NCBI GenBank assembly: GCA_964652155.1
Contig: CAZZBK010000069.1
Coordinates: 1-31,101, forward strand
DNA: 31,101 nucleotides
From: CAZZBK01 sp964652155
GTDB taxonomy: Bacteria; Planctomycetota; Planctomycetia; Pirellulales; PNKZ01
Direction of reading: 5' to 3'
Shown: positions 15,338 through 22,883 of the stretch, piece by piece
Layout of the letters: each line of letters opens with the position of its first letter
How positions within the stretch are numbered: the first letter of the stretch is position 1
Notes under the pieces: model-generated
Databases searched by the model: none
The model's input: the letters and a program-made list of their open reading frames with translations, nothing else
Told to the model about the DNA's origin: nothing
Program-made: the position numbers and the translations under genes

Positions 15338-18286
15338 ATGAGCAATAATAGGCGACCTTTGTTTGCGGCCAGTATTGGCCTCGCGGTAGCACTGTTGGTA
15401 TCGATCTCGGCGGTATCGGCGGCTGAGGATCAGCCGACAGCCAGACCCGCGACGGCGATCGCGCTCGGTTCGCCGTTTAGCGACAACGCGGTCTTGCAAC
15501 GAGGCGTGCCTGTTCCGGTCTGGGGCTGGAGCACGCCGCACACCTCGGTCACAGTCGAGTTCGCCGGGCAGAATCAAACCGCCAAGGCCGGCGAGGATGG
15601 CAAGTGGATGCTCAAGCTCAAGCCGCTTAAGGCCAGCGCTGAACCGGCTGAGATGCTGATCCGTGACAGCGAGGGCAAGCAGGTTGCCCTGAAGAACATC
15701 CTCGTGGGCGAAGTCTGGCATGCTTGCGGCCAGTCTAACATGGAATGGTTTGCAGGCCGGTCGATGTGCTCTGGGCTCGCGCAGGAGATCACTCGTGCCA
15801 AGGACGAGGTTCCGGTCAGGGAGTTCAGAACCGATACCGTGTCGGCGCTCTACCCGCAGAAGAAAGTCACTTCGGAGGCTCTCTGGAAAACGAGCCGCGC
15901 GGCGGGCAACTTCTCGGCGTTGGCACTCGCCTTTGCTTACGAACTGCACCATGAGTTGAAGGTGCCGGTCGGCATCCTGCTGACGTCACACAGCAACACG
16001 CGCATCGAAGCGTTCACCGAACGCAGAGCGATTGAGAGTCATTCAGAACTCACCGCGGACGCCAAGCTGATTCATGACGGGGACGCCGGCACCGAGCAGG
16101 GACGCGCGGCGTTCGAGAAGTACTATCGGGATTTGTCCGCATGGCAGGCGGCGTCGGCAGAGCTGGGATTTCCTGTTGAGAAACCTCTGAAGCGACCGAA
16201 CCTGCCGGGGATCGCGGGCGAATGGCGCGGGCCTTCGCAGTTCTTCAACGGCAAGATTGCACCGGTCGTCCCCTATGCCATTCGCGGTTCGATCTGGTGT
16301 CAGGGTGAGTCCAATTCCAGCGACGGTCGTATCTATGCGGCTCGGATGGAAGCACTCGTCCGAGGCTGGCGCGAAGCCTGGGGCCAGCCCGGCATGCCAT
16401 TCTACTTCACTCAATTGCAGAACTATGGCGCGGCGGATTCGGCGGACATCGGGTTCGCCGACATTCGCCAAGTCCAGCACTTATTCTTCATGAATAACCG
16501 CAGCCATGTCGGCATGGTGGTCCAAACGGATCTCAACCCGGCCGCTCCCGGAAACATTCACTATCAGAACAAACTCCATCCCGGCATGCGGCTGGCGCGT
16601 TGGGCGCTGGCGAAAGAGTATCAACGAGACATCGCCCATACCGGTCCCATTTATGAGTCCTATACCGTTGCAGGGAGCAAGGCGATCATCAAGTTCGAAA
16701 AAGAAACGCTCTTCGGCGGACTAATGGTGGGTAGCAAGGGGCTCGAAAAGGATTTTCAACAAGACCCCAGCAAGTTCGTCGAACCGGCTCGACCAACACC
16801 GGGTGAGCAGCTCAATCACTTCCGCCTGTGTGGCAAAGATCGGGTGTGGCATGCCGCACAAGCGGTGATTGTTGGCGACACCGTAGTGGCGACGTCGACG
16901 GCCGTGCCGCAGCCGATCGGTGTGCAATACGCCTACAGCGCCGCCCCCCAAAACGCAAACCTCTACAACCAGGCCGGACTTCCGGCGACACCCTTTGCCG
17001 CAGTCGATGGCAAATTGATTTTCGAAGAGGACGACGCGGATAAAGTGGCGGCACTGAAGGCGAAGTATGCGCCTTATACCGATCCGGATCACCCGGTCTT
17101 CCAAGTAGCCGAGTATTATCGCGATGGCGCGATCCTTCAGCGCGATCAGCCCATTGCCGTGTGGGGACATGCCAACAAAGGCGTCGAGCTGACGGTGACG
17201 CTCGGCGGTGTGACTCTATCCGCCGTCGCCAACGACCAGCAACAGTGGTCGGTCTCCTTCCCGGCCCTGAAAGCTTCCACTCAGCCGATCACTTTGGCTG
17301 TGAAAGCGAGTCATGGTCACAGCAAGACGATTCAAAACATCCTCGTGGGTGATGTGTGGTTCGTGACGGGCGGCATGCTGCTGACCTCCGAACCGGCCTT
17401 TGACCGGCGCAACAAGCAGGCCGCCGCGCCGGAGGCGCTGCCGCTGGTGCGCGAGTTCCGGCGCAGAACCGCCGCCAGCTCGAACCCCACCCCGAGGAAA
17501 CGTGGCTTCGAAGTGGGGGGCGACCGCCGGTATCGCTCCTTCTGGCAGACTGCCGACTTCGCCGCGCCCGATGATGGCGTGACCATGTTTGCTTACGAGT
17601 TTGCCAAGGCGCTCAACCGACCGCGCATCCCGCAAGGCATTGTGACCATGTCGTCGGGGCAAGGGGCACAGATGGCATCGCCGCTGTCCTGGACGTCGTT
17701 CGCTGGAGTCAATAATTTGGCGAATTCTGCGTTCCGAGAGCGCCTGAGTGCGTTGCGCCTTCAGGACCCCAACTCCGACGTTTCGCGGAAGGCGACGGCG
17801 CAGTACGTGCAGGCCGTGAAGGCAACCGTCGCGCTGATCGCCGAGCGAGCCAAGCAGGGCGCGGACCTGTCCGAGGCGCCGCTGCAGTTTCCGGCGTTTC
17901 CGGAACCTGGGCGGGACGGCGACGTCAAGCCCGATACGATCCCAACCTTGGCCTACAACTGGTGCGTCAGCCCGCTCACACCGATGGCTGTGACCGGTGT
18001 GATCTGGGTGCCCGGCAATGCCAATCTTGGCTACACGGCTGCGGATTACTCGGCGGAACTGGAGATTTACGCTCGGAGTCTGCCGGCTACGTATGGGCAG
18101 GACCGTGTGCCGTTTCTCTATGCCCATCCCTCGCCCAAGCTGTTTCCGGGAGTCGCTTCGCCGAAAATTGATAACTCCATCACGGTGGAATTCGACCAAT
18201 GGCCCAAGGGGCTGCGAGAGATTGCGACTCGGCTTGGCGCTGCCGTTAGTGCAATTCCTTCGAAGGCCAACAGCCAATTTGATTGA
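15338..18286 (+). CDS. Exported tandem sialate O-acetylesterase-like protein, second half catalytically degenerate
   Basis: 982 aa. The start ATG at 15338 has AAAGGA at good spacing and gives a clean signal peptide (LFAASIGLAVALLVSISAVSA/AE). The first half, about residues 44-500, is a complete SASA esterase: a beta-sandwich (DNAVLQRGVPVPVWGW), the nucleophile S133 in GQSNMEW, and IWCQGESN (320-326). The second half, about 585-980, repeats the layout (DGAILQRDQPIAVWG, ILVGDVWF), but the nucleophile block reads TGGMLLTS (677-684), with Met at the Ser position, and the second block reads IWVPGNANLG, with Asn in place of Glu at 894. It therefore looks like an active domain fused to a dead copy that could serve binding or stability. 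It is last of three exported carbohydrate-related genes. Substrate unknown. Confidence 0.85.
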   Translation: MSNNRRPLFAASIGLAVALLVSISAVSAAEDQPTARPATAIALGSPFSDNAVLQRGVPVPVWGWSTPHTSVTVEFAGQNQTAKAGEDGKWMLKLKPLKASAEPAEMLIRDSEGKQVALKNILVGEVWHACGQSNMEWFAGRSMCSGLAQEITRAKDEVPVREFRTDTVSALYPQKKVTSEALWKTSRAAGNFSALALAFAYELHHELKVPVGILLTSHSNTRIEAFTERRAIESHSELTADAKLIHDGDAGTEQGRAAFEKYYRDLSAWQAASAELGFPVEKPLKRPNLPGIAGEWRGPSQFFNGKIAPVVPYAIRGSIWCQGESNSSDGRIYAARMEALVRGWREAWGQPGMPFYFTQLQNYGAADSADIGFADIRQVQHLFFMNNRSHVGMVVQTDLNPAAPGNIHYQNKLHPGMRLARWALAKEYQRDIAHTGPIYESYTVAGSKAIIKFEKETLFGGLMVGSKGLEKDFQQDPSKFVEPARPTPGEQLNHFRLCGKDRVWHAAQAVIVGDTVVATSTAVPQPIGVQYAYSAAPQNANLYNQAGLPATPFAAVDGKLIFEEDDADKVAALKAKYAPYTDPDHPVFQVAEYYRDGAILQRDQPIAVWGHANKGVELTVTLGGVTLSAVANDQQQWSVSFPALKASTQPITLAVKASHGHSKTIQNILVGDVWFVTGGMLLTSEPAFDRRNKQAAAPEALPLVREFRRRTAASSNPTPRKRGFEVGGDRRYRSFWQTADFAAPDDGVTMFAYEFAKALNRPRIPQGIVTMSSGQGAQMASPLSWTSFAGVNNLANSAFRERLSALRLQDPNSDVSRKATAQYVQAVKATVALIAERAKQGADLSEAPLQFPAFPEPGRDGDVKPDTIPTLAYNWCVSPLTPMAVTGVIWVPGNANLGYTAADYSAELEIYARSLPATYGQDRVPFLYAHPSPKLFPGVASPKIDNSITVEFDQWPKGLREIATRLGAAVSAIPSKANSQFD

Positions 18287-18305
18287 GCACCAGAAAAATA
18301 TCTTA

Positions 18306-18370
18306 GCGCATCTAACAAAATGGCTGGGGGCTGTCCCAAAATTTCGAGGGCCGCCGAGAAAACGGCGGAG
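18306..18370. repeat. Degenerate partial copy of the foldback repeat at 3323-3423
   Basis: Shares TCTAACAAAATGGCTGGGG, then CTGTCCCAA and TTCGAGGGCCGCCGAGAAAA in the same order as copy 1. The right inverted arm is absent, so this is a truncated copy. It lies between the tandem esterase and tRNA-Gln. Confidence 0.75.
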
Positions 18371-18395
18371 TGCGAGATGCTGCGAGAGAGTTAAA

Positions 18396-18466
18396 CTGGG
18401 GAACTAGGATTCGAACCTAGACTAAAGCGTCCAGAGCGCTACGTGCTACCGTTACACCATTCCCCA
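18396..18466 (-). tRNA. tRNA-Gln (anticodon CUG)
   Basis: Folds as a standard cloverleaf of 71 bases: acceptor TGGGGAA with TTCCCCA and a G discriminator; D-stem GTG with CAC; anticodon loop CTCTGGA, giving CUG, on a stem AGCG/CGCT with a T-T mismatch at the outer pair; T-arm CTAGG with CCTAG around TTCGAAT. The 3' CCA is not encoded (TTT follows). The TGGGG acceptor and G discriminator are typical of glutamine tRNAs. Confidence 0.95.
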
Positions 18467-18579
18467 ATGCAATTCACTCGCGGCGACGACCGGGGCCCCC
18501 CGGCCTCGACCAGAATCATGCAGGCCAAGCGGAGGCGGAGTCGTCAATCAAGTAAGAGTAGAACCCTGCCCAGCAATCG

Positions 18580-19314
18580 TCAAGGTGTTTCACGGTTTCT
18601 CTGATATTCTTCGGGGCGCTGATCCAGGGGGTCGTGCAATTCGCGAGGCAGATAGGTTTTCCAGGCCTGCGGAGGAGGTGCCAGCAAGCGGATCACCTCG
18701 TCGCGCGTGGGGTGCTCGAAGCTGATCTCGCGCGCGTGCAACGCGATGCCGTCTGAAAACGTGGTTCGGCTGCCGTATTTACGGTCGCCGAGGATCGGTA
18801 GGCTGCGCTCCGCAAGTTGTACGCGAATCTGGTGTTTGCGCCCCGTCTCGAGCGTCACTTCGAGCAACGAGAGTGTGCGCGAGGCGAACAGCCGGCGATA
18901 ACTCAACCGCGCCTCTTGCGCGCCGCCGTGTTGGGCACGCACCACGATCACCCGCTGCTGCGACTCATCGTGCAGCAGCCAGTCAACACAGGCTCCGGCC
19001 TCGGGTGCCGAGCCTTCGACGAGTGCCCAGTAGATTTTGTTCACCGTGCGTGAGCGAAACTGCTCGGTTAGTCGGGCGGCCGCTTTGCTCGTGCGGGCCA
19101 GCACCACCGCGCCGCTGACGAGGGCGTCCAGCCGGCTGACAACTCCCAAATACACATTGCCCGGTTTGTTGTACTTGCGTTTGAGATAATCCTTGGCGAG
19201 TTCGATGAGGCCGACCTGATCGTGCTGCGCGCCTTGCGTGACGACTCCGGCGCGTTTATTGATGACGAGCAGGTGATTGTCTTCGTACAGCACGCTGAGC
19301 GGATCGGGGGGCAT
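18580..19314 (-). CDS. RluA-family RNA pseudouridine synthase
   Basis: 244 aa; isomerises uridine to pseudouridine in rRNA or tRNA. The catalytic Asp is D63 in the RLDALVSG motif (family pattern RLDxxTSG). Other family blocks: LSVLYEDNHLLVINKRAGVV at the N-terminus, GRKHQIRVQLAERSLPILGD with the nearby RKYGS, and IALHAREISFEHP near the C-terminus. It has no N-terminal S4 domain, unlike RluC and RluD, so it is of the short RluA/TruC type; the target site cannot be told. The start MPPDPLSVLYED was chosen because homologous sequence begins there; the open frame upstream is basic and unlike the family. It is divergent from pfkA across 138 bases. Confidence 0.9.
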   Translation of the reverse strand: MPPDPLSVLYEDNHLLVINKRAGVVTQGAQHDQVGLIELAKDYLKRKYNKPGNVYLGVVSRLDALVSGAVVLARTSKAAARLTEQFRSRTVNKIYWALVEGSAPEAGACVDWLLHDESQQRVIVVRAQHGGAQEARLSYRRLFASRTLSLLEVTLETGRKHQIRVQLAERSLPILGDRKYGSRTTFSDGIALHAREISFEHPTRDEVIRLLAPPPQAWKTYLPRELHDPLDQRPEEYQRNRETP

Positions 19315-19452
19315 GATGTACACCAGTGTAACGAGCGGCCGTAGAGAGGAAAACCGCCGCCGCAGTGCCGTTCCCCGCGAATCAACTCTGCGGTACATTC
19401 AAGGCGTGCGGATCGTCCCTCAATTGCGTCACCCGTTGTGGAAGGGCTTGTC

Positions 19453-20442
19453 ATGCGAATTGGTGTGTTCTGCAGCGGAGGCGACGCACCGGGCATGAAC
19501 GCCTGCCTGCGCGCGGTCGTCCGCTCGGCGATCGTGCAAGGGCACGAAGTGGTGGGCATCCGCCGCGGGTACCAAGGCTTGCTCGACGAGGATTTTCATC
19601 TCGGGCCCGACGGCCTGCCGCTCATGACGCTTCGCTGCGTCTCGAATATCGTGAATCGGGGCGGGACGATCATTCGCACAAGTCGGTCGAGCGAGTTTCA
19701 GACGACGACCGGCCAGCAAAAGGCGGCTGCGATTCTCAAGCGGCAACAGATCGACGCCCTGGTGGCCATCGGTGGCGACGGCACATATCGCGGTTGCCTG
19801 GCCCTCTCGCAGCACTGGGATGGCCAACTCATCGGCTGCCCTGGCACGATCGACAACGATTTGCTGAGCACCGACCACACGATCGGCTTTCACACCGCGG
19901 TCCACACCGCGGTCGAGTGCATCGACAAACTGCGAGACACCGCCGAGAGTCACGAGCGGATGTTCATCGTCGAGGTGATGGGGCGACATAGCGGCTACAT
20001 TGCGTTGTACTCGGCGCTGGCCGCCGGGGCCGAAATCGTTTGCCTGCCTGAGTCGCCGACCAAGCCTGCCGAGATCGTCGAGCGCTTGTACGAATTGAAA
20101 GCCCGGGGCAAAACGTCGATCATCGTCGTCGTGGCCGAAGGGGACGAGTTGGGCGGGGCCACCGGCCTGGCCGAACATTTGCTCAAGCTGCCGTGTCCCT
20201 ACTCGAGTCGGGTCGTGACGCTCGGGCATGTGCAGCGGGGCGGCGCGCCGTTGCCCACCGACCGCATCCTGGCCAGCCGGATGGGCGCGTTCGCCGTCGA
20301 GAGCATCCTGGCCGGGAAAAACCTGTACGCGGTCGGCGAAGTCGGCGGGGCCATGTCGCTCGCGCCGTTCACCGAGGCCGTCTGCGGCCACCACCCGGTG
20401 CGGGCCGATTACCTCGCGCTGCTCGATCAGTTGGCCCACTGA
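19453..20442 (+). CDS. pfkA: ATP-dependent 6-phosphofructokinase
   Basis: 329 aa; phosphorylates fructose 6-phosphate to fructose 1,6-bisphosphate in glycolysis. N-terminal nucleotide site CSGGDAPGMNACLRAVV, then GGDGTYRG at 107-114 and the catalytic loop PGTIDNDL at 130-137, with D134 the expected catalytic base, followed by STDHTIGFHTA. The substrate-binding motif VEVMGRHSGYIAL is intact. GGDGT and PGTIDND, rather than GGDD and PKTIDND, point to the ATP-using and not the pyrophosphate-using form. The start at 19453 has GGAAGG seven bases upstream, better than the in-frame ATG at 19438. argC follows after 92 bases and may have its own promoter (TATACT at 20474-20479, but no clear -35 box). 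Confidence 0.93.
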   Translation: MRIGVFCSGGDAPGMNACLRAVVRSAIVQGHEVVGIRRGYQGLLDEDFHLGPDGLPLMTLRCVSNIVNRGGTIIRTSRSSEFQTTTGQQKAAAILKRQQIDALVAIGGDGTYRGCLALSQHWDGQLIGCPGTIDNDLLSTDHTIGFHTAVHTAVECIDKLRDTAESHERMFIVEVMGRHSGYIALYSALAAGAEIVCLPESPTKPAEIVERLYELKARGKTSIIVVVAEGDELGGATGLAEHLLKLPCPYSSRVVTLGHVQRGGAPLPTDRILASRMGAFAVESILAGKNLYAVGEVGGAMSLAPFTEAVCGHHPVRADYLALLDQLAH

Positions 20443-20534
20443 TCGCGCGATGGTCGACGCGCCACGAGGCGAGTATACTGCTTCGTTTCCGATTTTCATT
20501 CCCATCCCAACCCAATCAACGAACCATTTCTGCT

Positions 20535-21554
20535 ATGGCTGCCAAGATACGCGTGGCTGTGCTCGGCGCGACCGGATACTCGGCCTTGGAATTGCTCAAA
20601 ATCCTGCTGCGACACCCGGGCGTCGAGGTCGTCGCGGCCACGAGCCGTCAGGAAGGGACGCCGCCGCTTTCGAGCGTGCATCAGTCACTGGCCGGACAGA
20701 CCGACTTGCGCTGCGAGGATTTGTCTCCCGCCGAGGTCGCCCGGCGCGCCGAGTGTGTCTTCGCCTGCTTGCCTCACGGCGTGACAACCAGTGTCGTGCC
20801 GCAATTTCTCGACGCAGATTGCAAGGTGATCGACCTCAGCGCCGACTATCGGCTCCGTCACCCCGAGGTGTATCGCGAGTGGTATGGCGAAGCCCACGGC
20901 GACCCTGGCCGACTGCACGAAGCCGTGTACGGGCTGCCCGAACTGTTCCGCGAGCAGATCGGCCAGGCGCGACTGATCGCCAATCCGGGCTGCTACCCGA
21001 CGGCGTCGATCCTGGCGTTGGCACCGCTCATCAAGGCCGAACTGGTCGAGCCCACCGGCATTATTATCGATGCCAAGAGCGGGGTGAGCGGCGCAGGACG
21101 CGCGGCCAAACAGAATTTTCTGTACTGCGAAGTGAACGAATCGATCGTGGCCTACGGCGTGGGCAAGCATCGCCACACCCCCGAGATCGAACAGGTCCTG
21201 TCGACGGCCGGCGGTTACACCGTGAGCCTGATCTTCACGCCGCATCTGACACCCATGGACCGTGGCATCCTGGCGACATCGTACTCAATTCCGCGCCATC
21301 CGCTCAAAGACTCCGAGGTGCTTAGCACACTGCGGAACTTTTATCAGCACGAGCCGTTTGTGACGGTGGTCGATCACTTGCCCGCCACGAAGGACGTAAG
21401 CCACACGAACAACGTGCACATCACGGCCCGCGTGGTGCGCGATCGAGTCATCACTCTGAGCGTGATCGACAATTTAATCAAGGGCGCGTCGGGGGCCGCG
21501 GTGCAAAACTTCAATGTGCTCTACGGCTTTGACGAGACCACGGCACTCGTCTGA
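20535..21554 (+). CDS. argC: N-acetyl-gamma-glutamyl-phosphate reductase
   Basis: 339 aa; the third step of arginine synthesis, reducing N-acetylglutamyl phosphate to the semialdehyde with NADPH. Rossmann motif VAVLGATGYSALELLKIL at the N-terminus. Catalytic cysteine C153 in IANPGCYPTASIL. KSGVSGAGRAAK and the histidine-bearing GKHRHTPEIEQV are family motifs, as is FTPHLTPMDRGIL. Length is normal for the type 1 (long) form. The frame stays open far upstream, but family sequence begins at MAAKIRVAVLGATG. argJ follows after 39 bases, so the two are probably one operon. Confidence 0.96.
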   Translation: MAAKIRVAVLGATGYSALELLKILLRHPGVEVVAATSRQEGTPPLSSVHQSLAGQTDLRCEDLSPAEVARRAECVFACLPHGVTTSVVPQFLDADCKVIDLSADYRLRHPEVYREWYGEAHGDPGRLHEAVYGLPELFREQIGQARLIANPGCYPTASILALAPLIKAELVEPTGIIIDAKSGVSGAGRAAKQNFLYCEVNESIVAYGVGKHRHTPEIEQVLSTAGGYTVSLIFTPHLTPMDRGILATSYSIPRHPLKDSEVLSTLRNFYQHEPFVTVVDHLPATKDVSHTNNVHITARVVRDRVITLSVIDNLIKGASGAAVQNFNVLYGFDETTALV

Positions 21555-21593
21555 TCATTTTCTTCACCCTAGGCATCAACATCTCACGAGCCC

Positions 21594-22781
21594 ATGAGCA
21601 TTCCACAAGGTTACCGATTTGGCGGACTCTACTGCGGCATCAAGCAAGACACCTCGAAGCTCGACCTAACGCTGGTCGTCAGCGATCGTCCGGCCACGGC
21701 CGCGGGGGTGTACACGACCAACTTGGTCTTTGCGGCCCCGGTTGGCTACGATCGCGCGCGGACTCCCAGCAGCACGATGCGCGGCGTGGTTGTGAACAGT
21801 GGCAATGCCAACGCCTGCACGGGTGAGCGCGGCGATCGTGACGCGGCGCAGATGGCGGCCCTGGCCGCGAAAACCTGCGGTGCGCAAGGCGATCAGTTTC
21901 TGGTCATGTCGACCGGAGTGATCGGCCGATTTATGCCGCTCGACACGATCGCACAAGGCATCGAGCGGCTCGGCGGTGAGTTAGGCCAAGACGAGGCGGC
22001 GTTCGATCGCGCCGCACGCGGCATCCTGACGACCGACACGCGACCCAAGCGGGCGAGCCGCACATTGCAACTGGCGGGCCAGTCCGTGCAGCTCGCCGGC
22101 TTCTGCAAGGGAGCGGCCATGATCGGACCCAAAATGGCCACCATGCTCGGCGTGCTGCTCACCGACGCGGCCCTCGCGCCGCAAGACGCCCAACGGTTGC
22201 TCACCCATGCCGTCGAGGACAGCTTCAATTGCATCAGTGTCGATGGGCACATGAGCACCAACGACACCGTGCTGCTGCTGGCCAATGGAGCCGCCGGCGG
22301 TGCGCCCCTCGCGGGCAATGACCTCGCCACGTTTCAACAGGCACTCGACGACGTGTGCCAGGAACTGGCGCGGCAGATTCCTGAAGACGGCGAGGGGGCC
22401 ACGCATCTCGTCACGCTCGACATCAGCGGCTGCGCCTCGCGTGACGATGCGCGGCAAATCGCCAAGACGATCGCCGAGAGCGCGCTGGTCAAAACGGCCA
22501 TCGCCGGCGCCGACCCCAATTGGGGCCGCATCGTGTCGGCGGCCGGTTACTCCGGCGTGCCATTCAACCCGCAGGGCGTGTCACTGTGGGTCAACCAGAT
22601 TCTGCTCTACGAACACGGCGCGCCGGTTGCCTTTGACGCGAACATCGTGAGCCAATCGATCCGTGGCCAACGCGACACGCATGTCGATTTGCGTTTGAGC
22701 GAGGGGACCGCCTCGATCCGCTTCTGGACCACGGACCTGACCGCCGAGTATGTCCGACTCAACGCCGATTACACGACATAG
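21594..22781 (+). CDS. argJ: Glutamate N-acetyltransferase / amino-acid acetyltransferase
   Basis: 395 aa; recycles the acetyl group from N-acetylornithine to glutamate in the cyclic arginine pathway. The autocleavage and nucleophile motif is intact: CKGAAMIGPKMATMLGVLLT, with T183 expected to become the N-terminal nucleophile of the beta chain after cleavage between A182 and T183. Other family blocks: VNSGNANACTG at about 68-77, MSTGVIGR at about 105-112, SFNCISVDGHMSTNDTV, and GADPNWGRIVSAAGYSG. Length matches the family. It sits directly behind argC. Whether it also makes acetylglutamate from acetyl-CoA cannot be read from the sequence; no argA was seen here. Confidence 0.96.
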   Translation: MSIPQGYRFGGLYCGIKQDTSKLDLTLVVSDRPATAAGVYTTNLVFAAPVGYDRARTPSSTMRGVVVNSGNANACTGERGDRDAAQMAALAAKTCGAQGDQFLVMSTGVIGRFMPLDTIAQGIERLGGELGQDEAAFDRAARGILTTDTRPKRASRTLQLAGQSVQLAGFCKGAAMIGPKMATMLGVLLTDAALAPQDAQRLLTHAVEDSFNCISVDGHMSTNDTVLLLANGAAGGAPLAGNDLATFQQALDDVCQELARQIPEDGEGATHLVTLDISGCASRDDARQIAKTIAESALVKTAIAGADPNWGRIVSAAGYSGVPFNPQGVSLWVNQILLYEHGAPVAFDANIVSQSIRGQRDTHVDLRLSEGTASIRFWTTDLTAEYVRLNADYTT

Positions 22782-22818
22782 CGTGAACGCCGAGCGAGCT
22801 ATTGATCCTCAGATAATG

Positions 22819-22883
22819 AACTTAGCAGGCCGAGCAACGCGAGGCCGGTATTTACGCACTCTCGTTGGTCGGCCTGTTAACTT
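22819..22883. repeat. Inverted repeat at the convergent argJ / CbiA-like junction, possible bidirectional terminator
   Basis: 25-base arms (22819-22843 and 22859-22883) with four mismatches; the core is CAGGCCGA with TCGGCCTG. The right arm overlaps the stop codon of the minus-strand gene. A bidirectional transcription terminator is plausible given its position, though the stem is followed by no long T-run. It may instead be a dispersed repeat. Confidence 0.6.

Noticed and set aside
17216..18277. A 353-codon minus-strand open frame opposite the tandem esterase.
   Set aside because: The translation is rich in Arg, His and Gly with no recognisable motif, while the plus frame continues the duplicated SASA layout; shadow frame.
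9945..18286. A sialic-acid operon: DapA/NAL-family lyase followed by sialate O-acetylesterase-family genes.
   Set aside because: The lyase loops fit hydroxyproline-type deaminases better, its partner is an enolase-superfamily enzyme, and SASA-family names in planctomycetes do not imply sialic acid. No transporter, kinase or epimerase for sialic acid is present.
18396..18466. tRNA-Gln as the attachment site of an island carrying the three exported genes, which lie on its 3' side.
   Set aside because: No integrase was found, and no copy of the tRNA 3' end was seen at the other side of the block (around 10905-10970).
19429..20505. A 358-codon minus-strand open frame opposite pfkA.
   Set aside because: The plus strand carries an intact phosphofructokinase; the opposite frame has no protein features.
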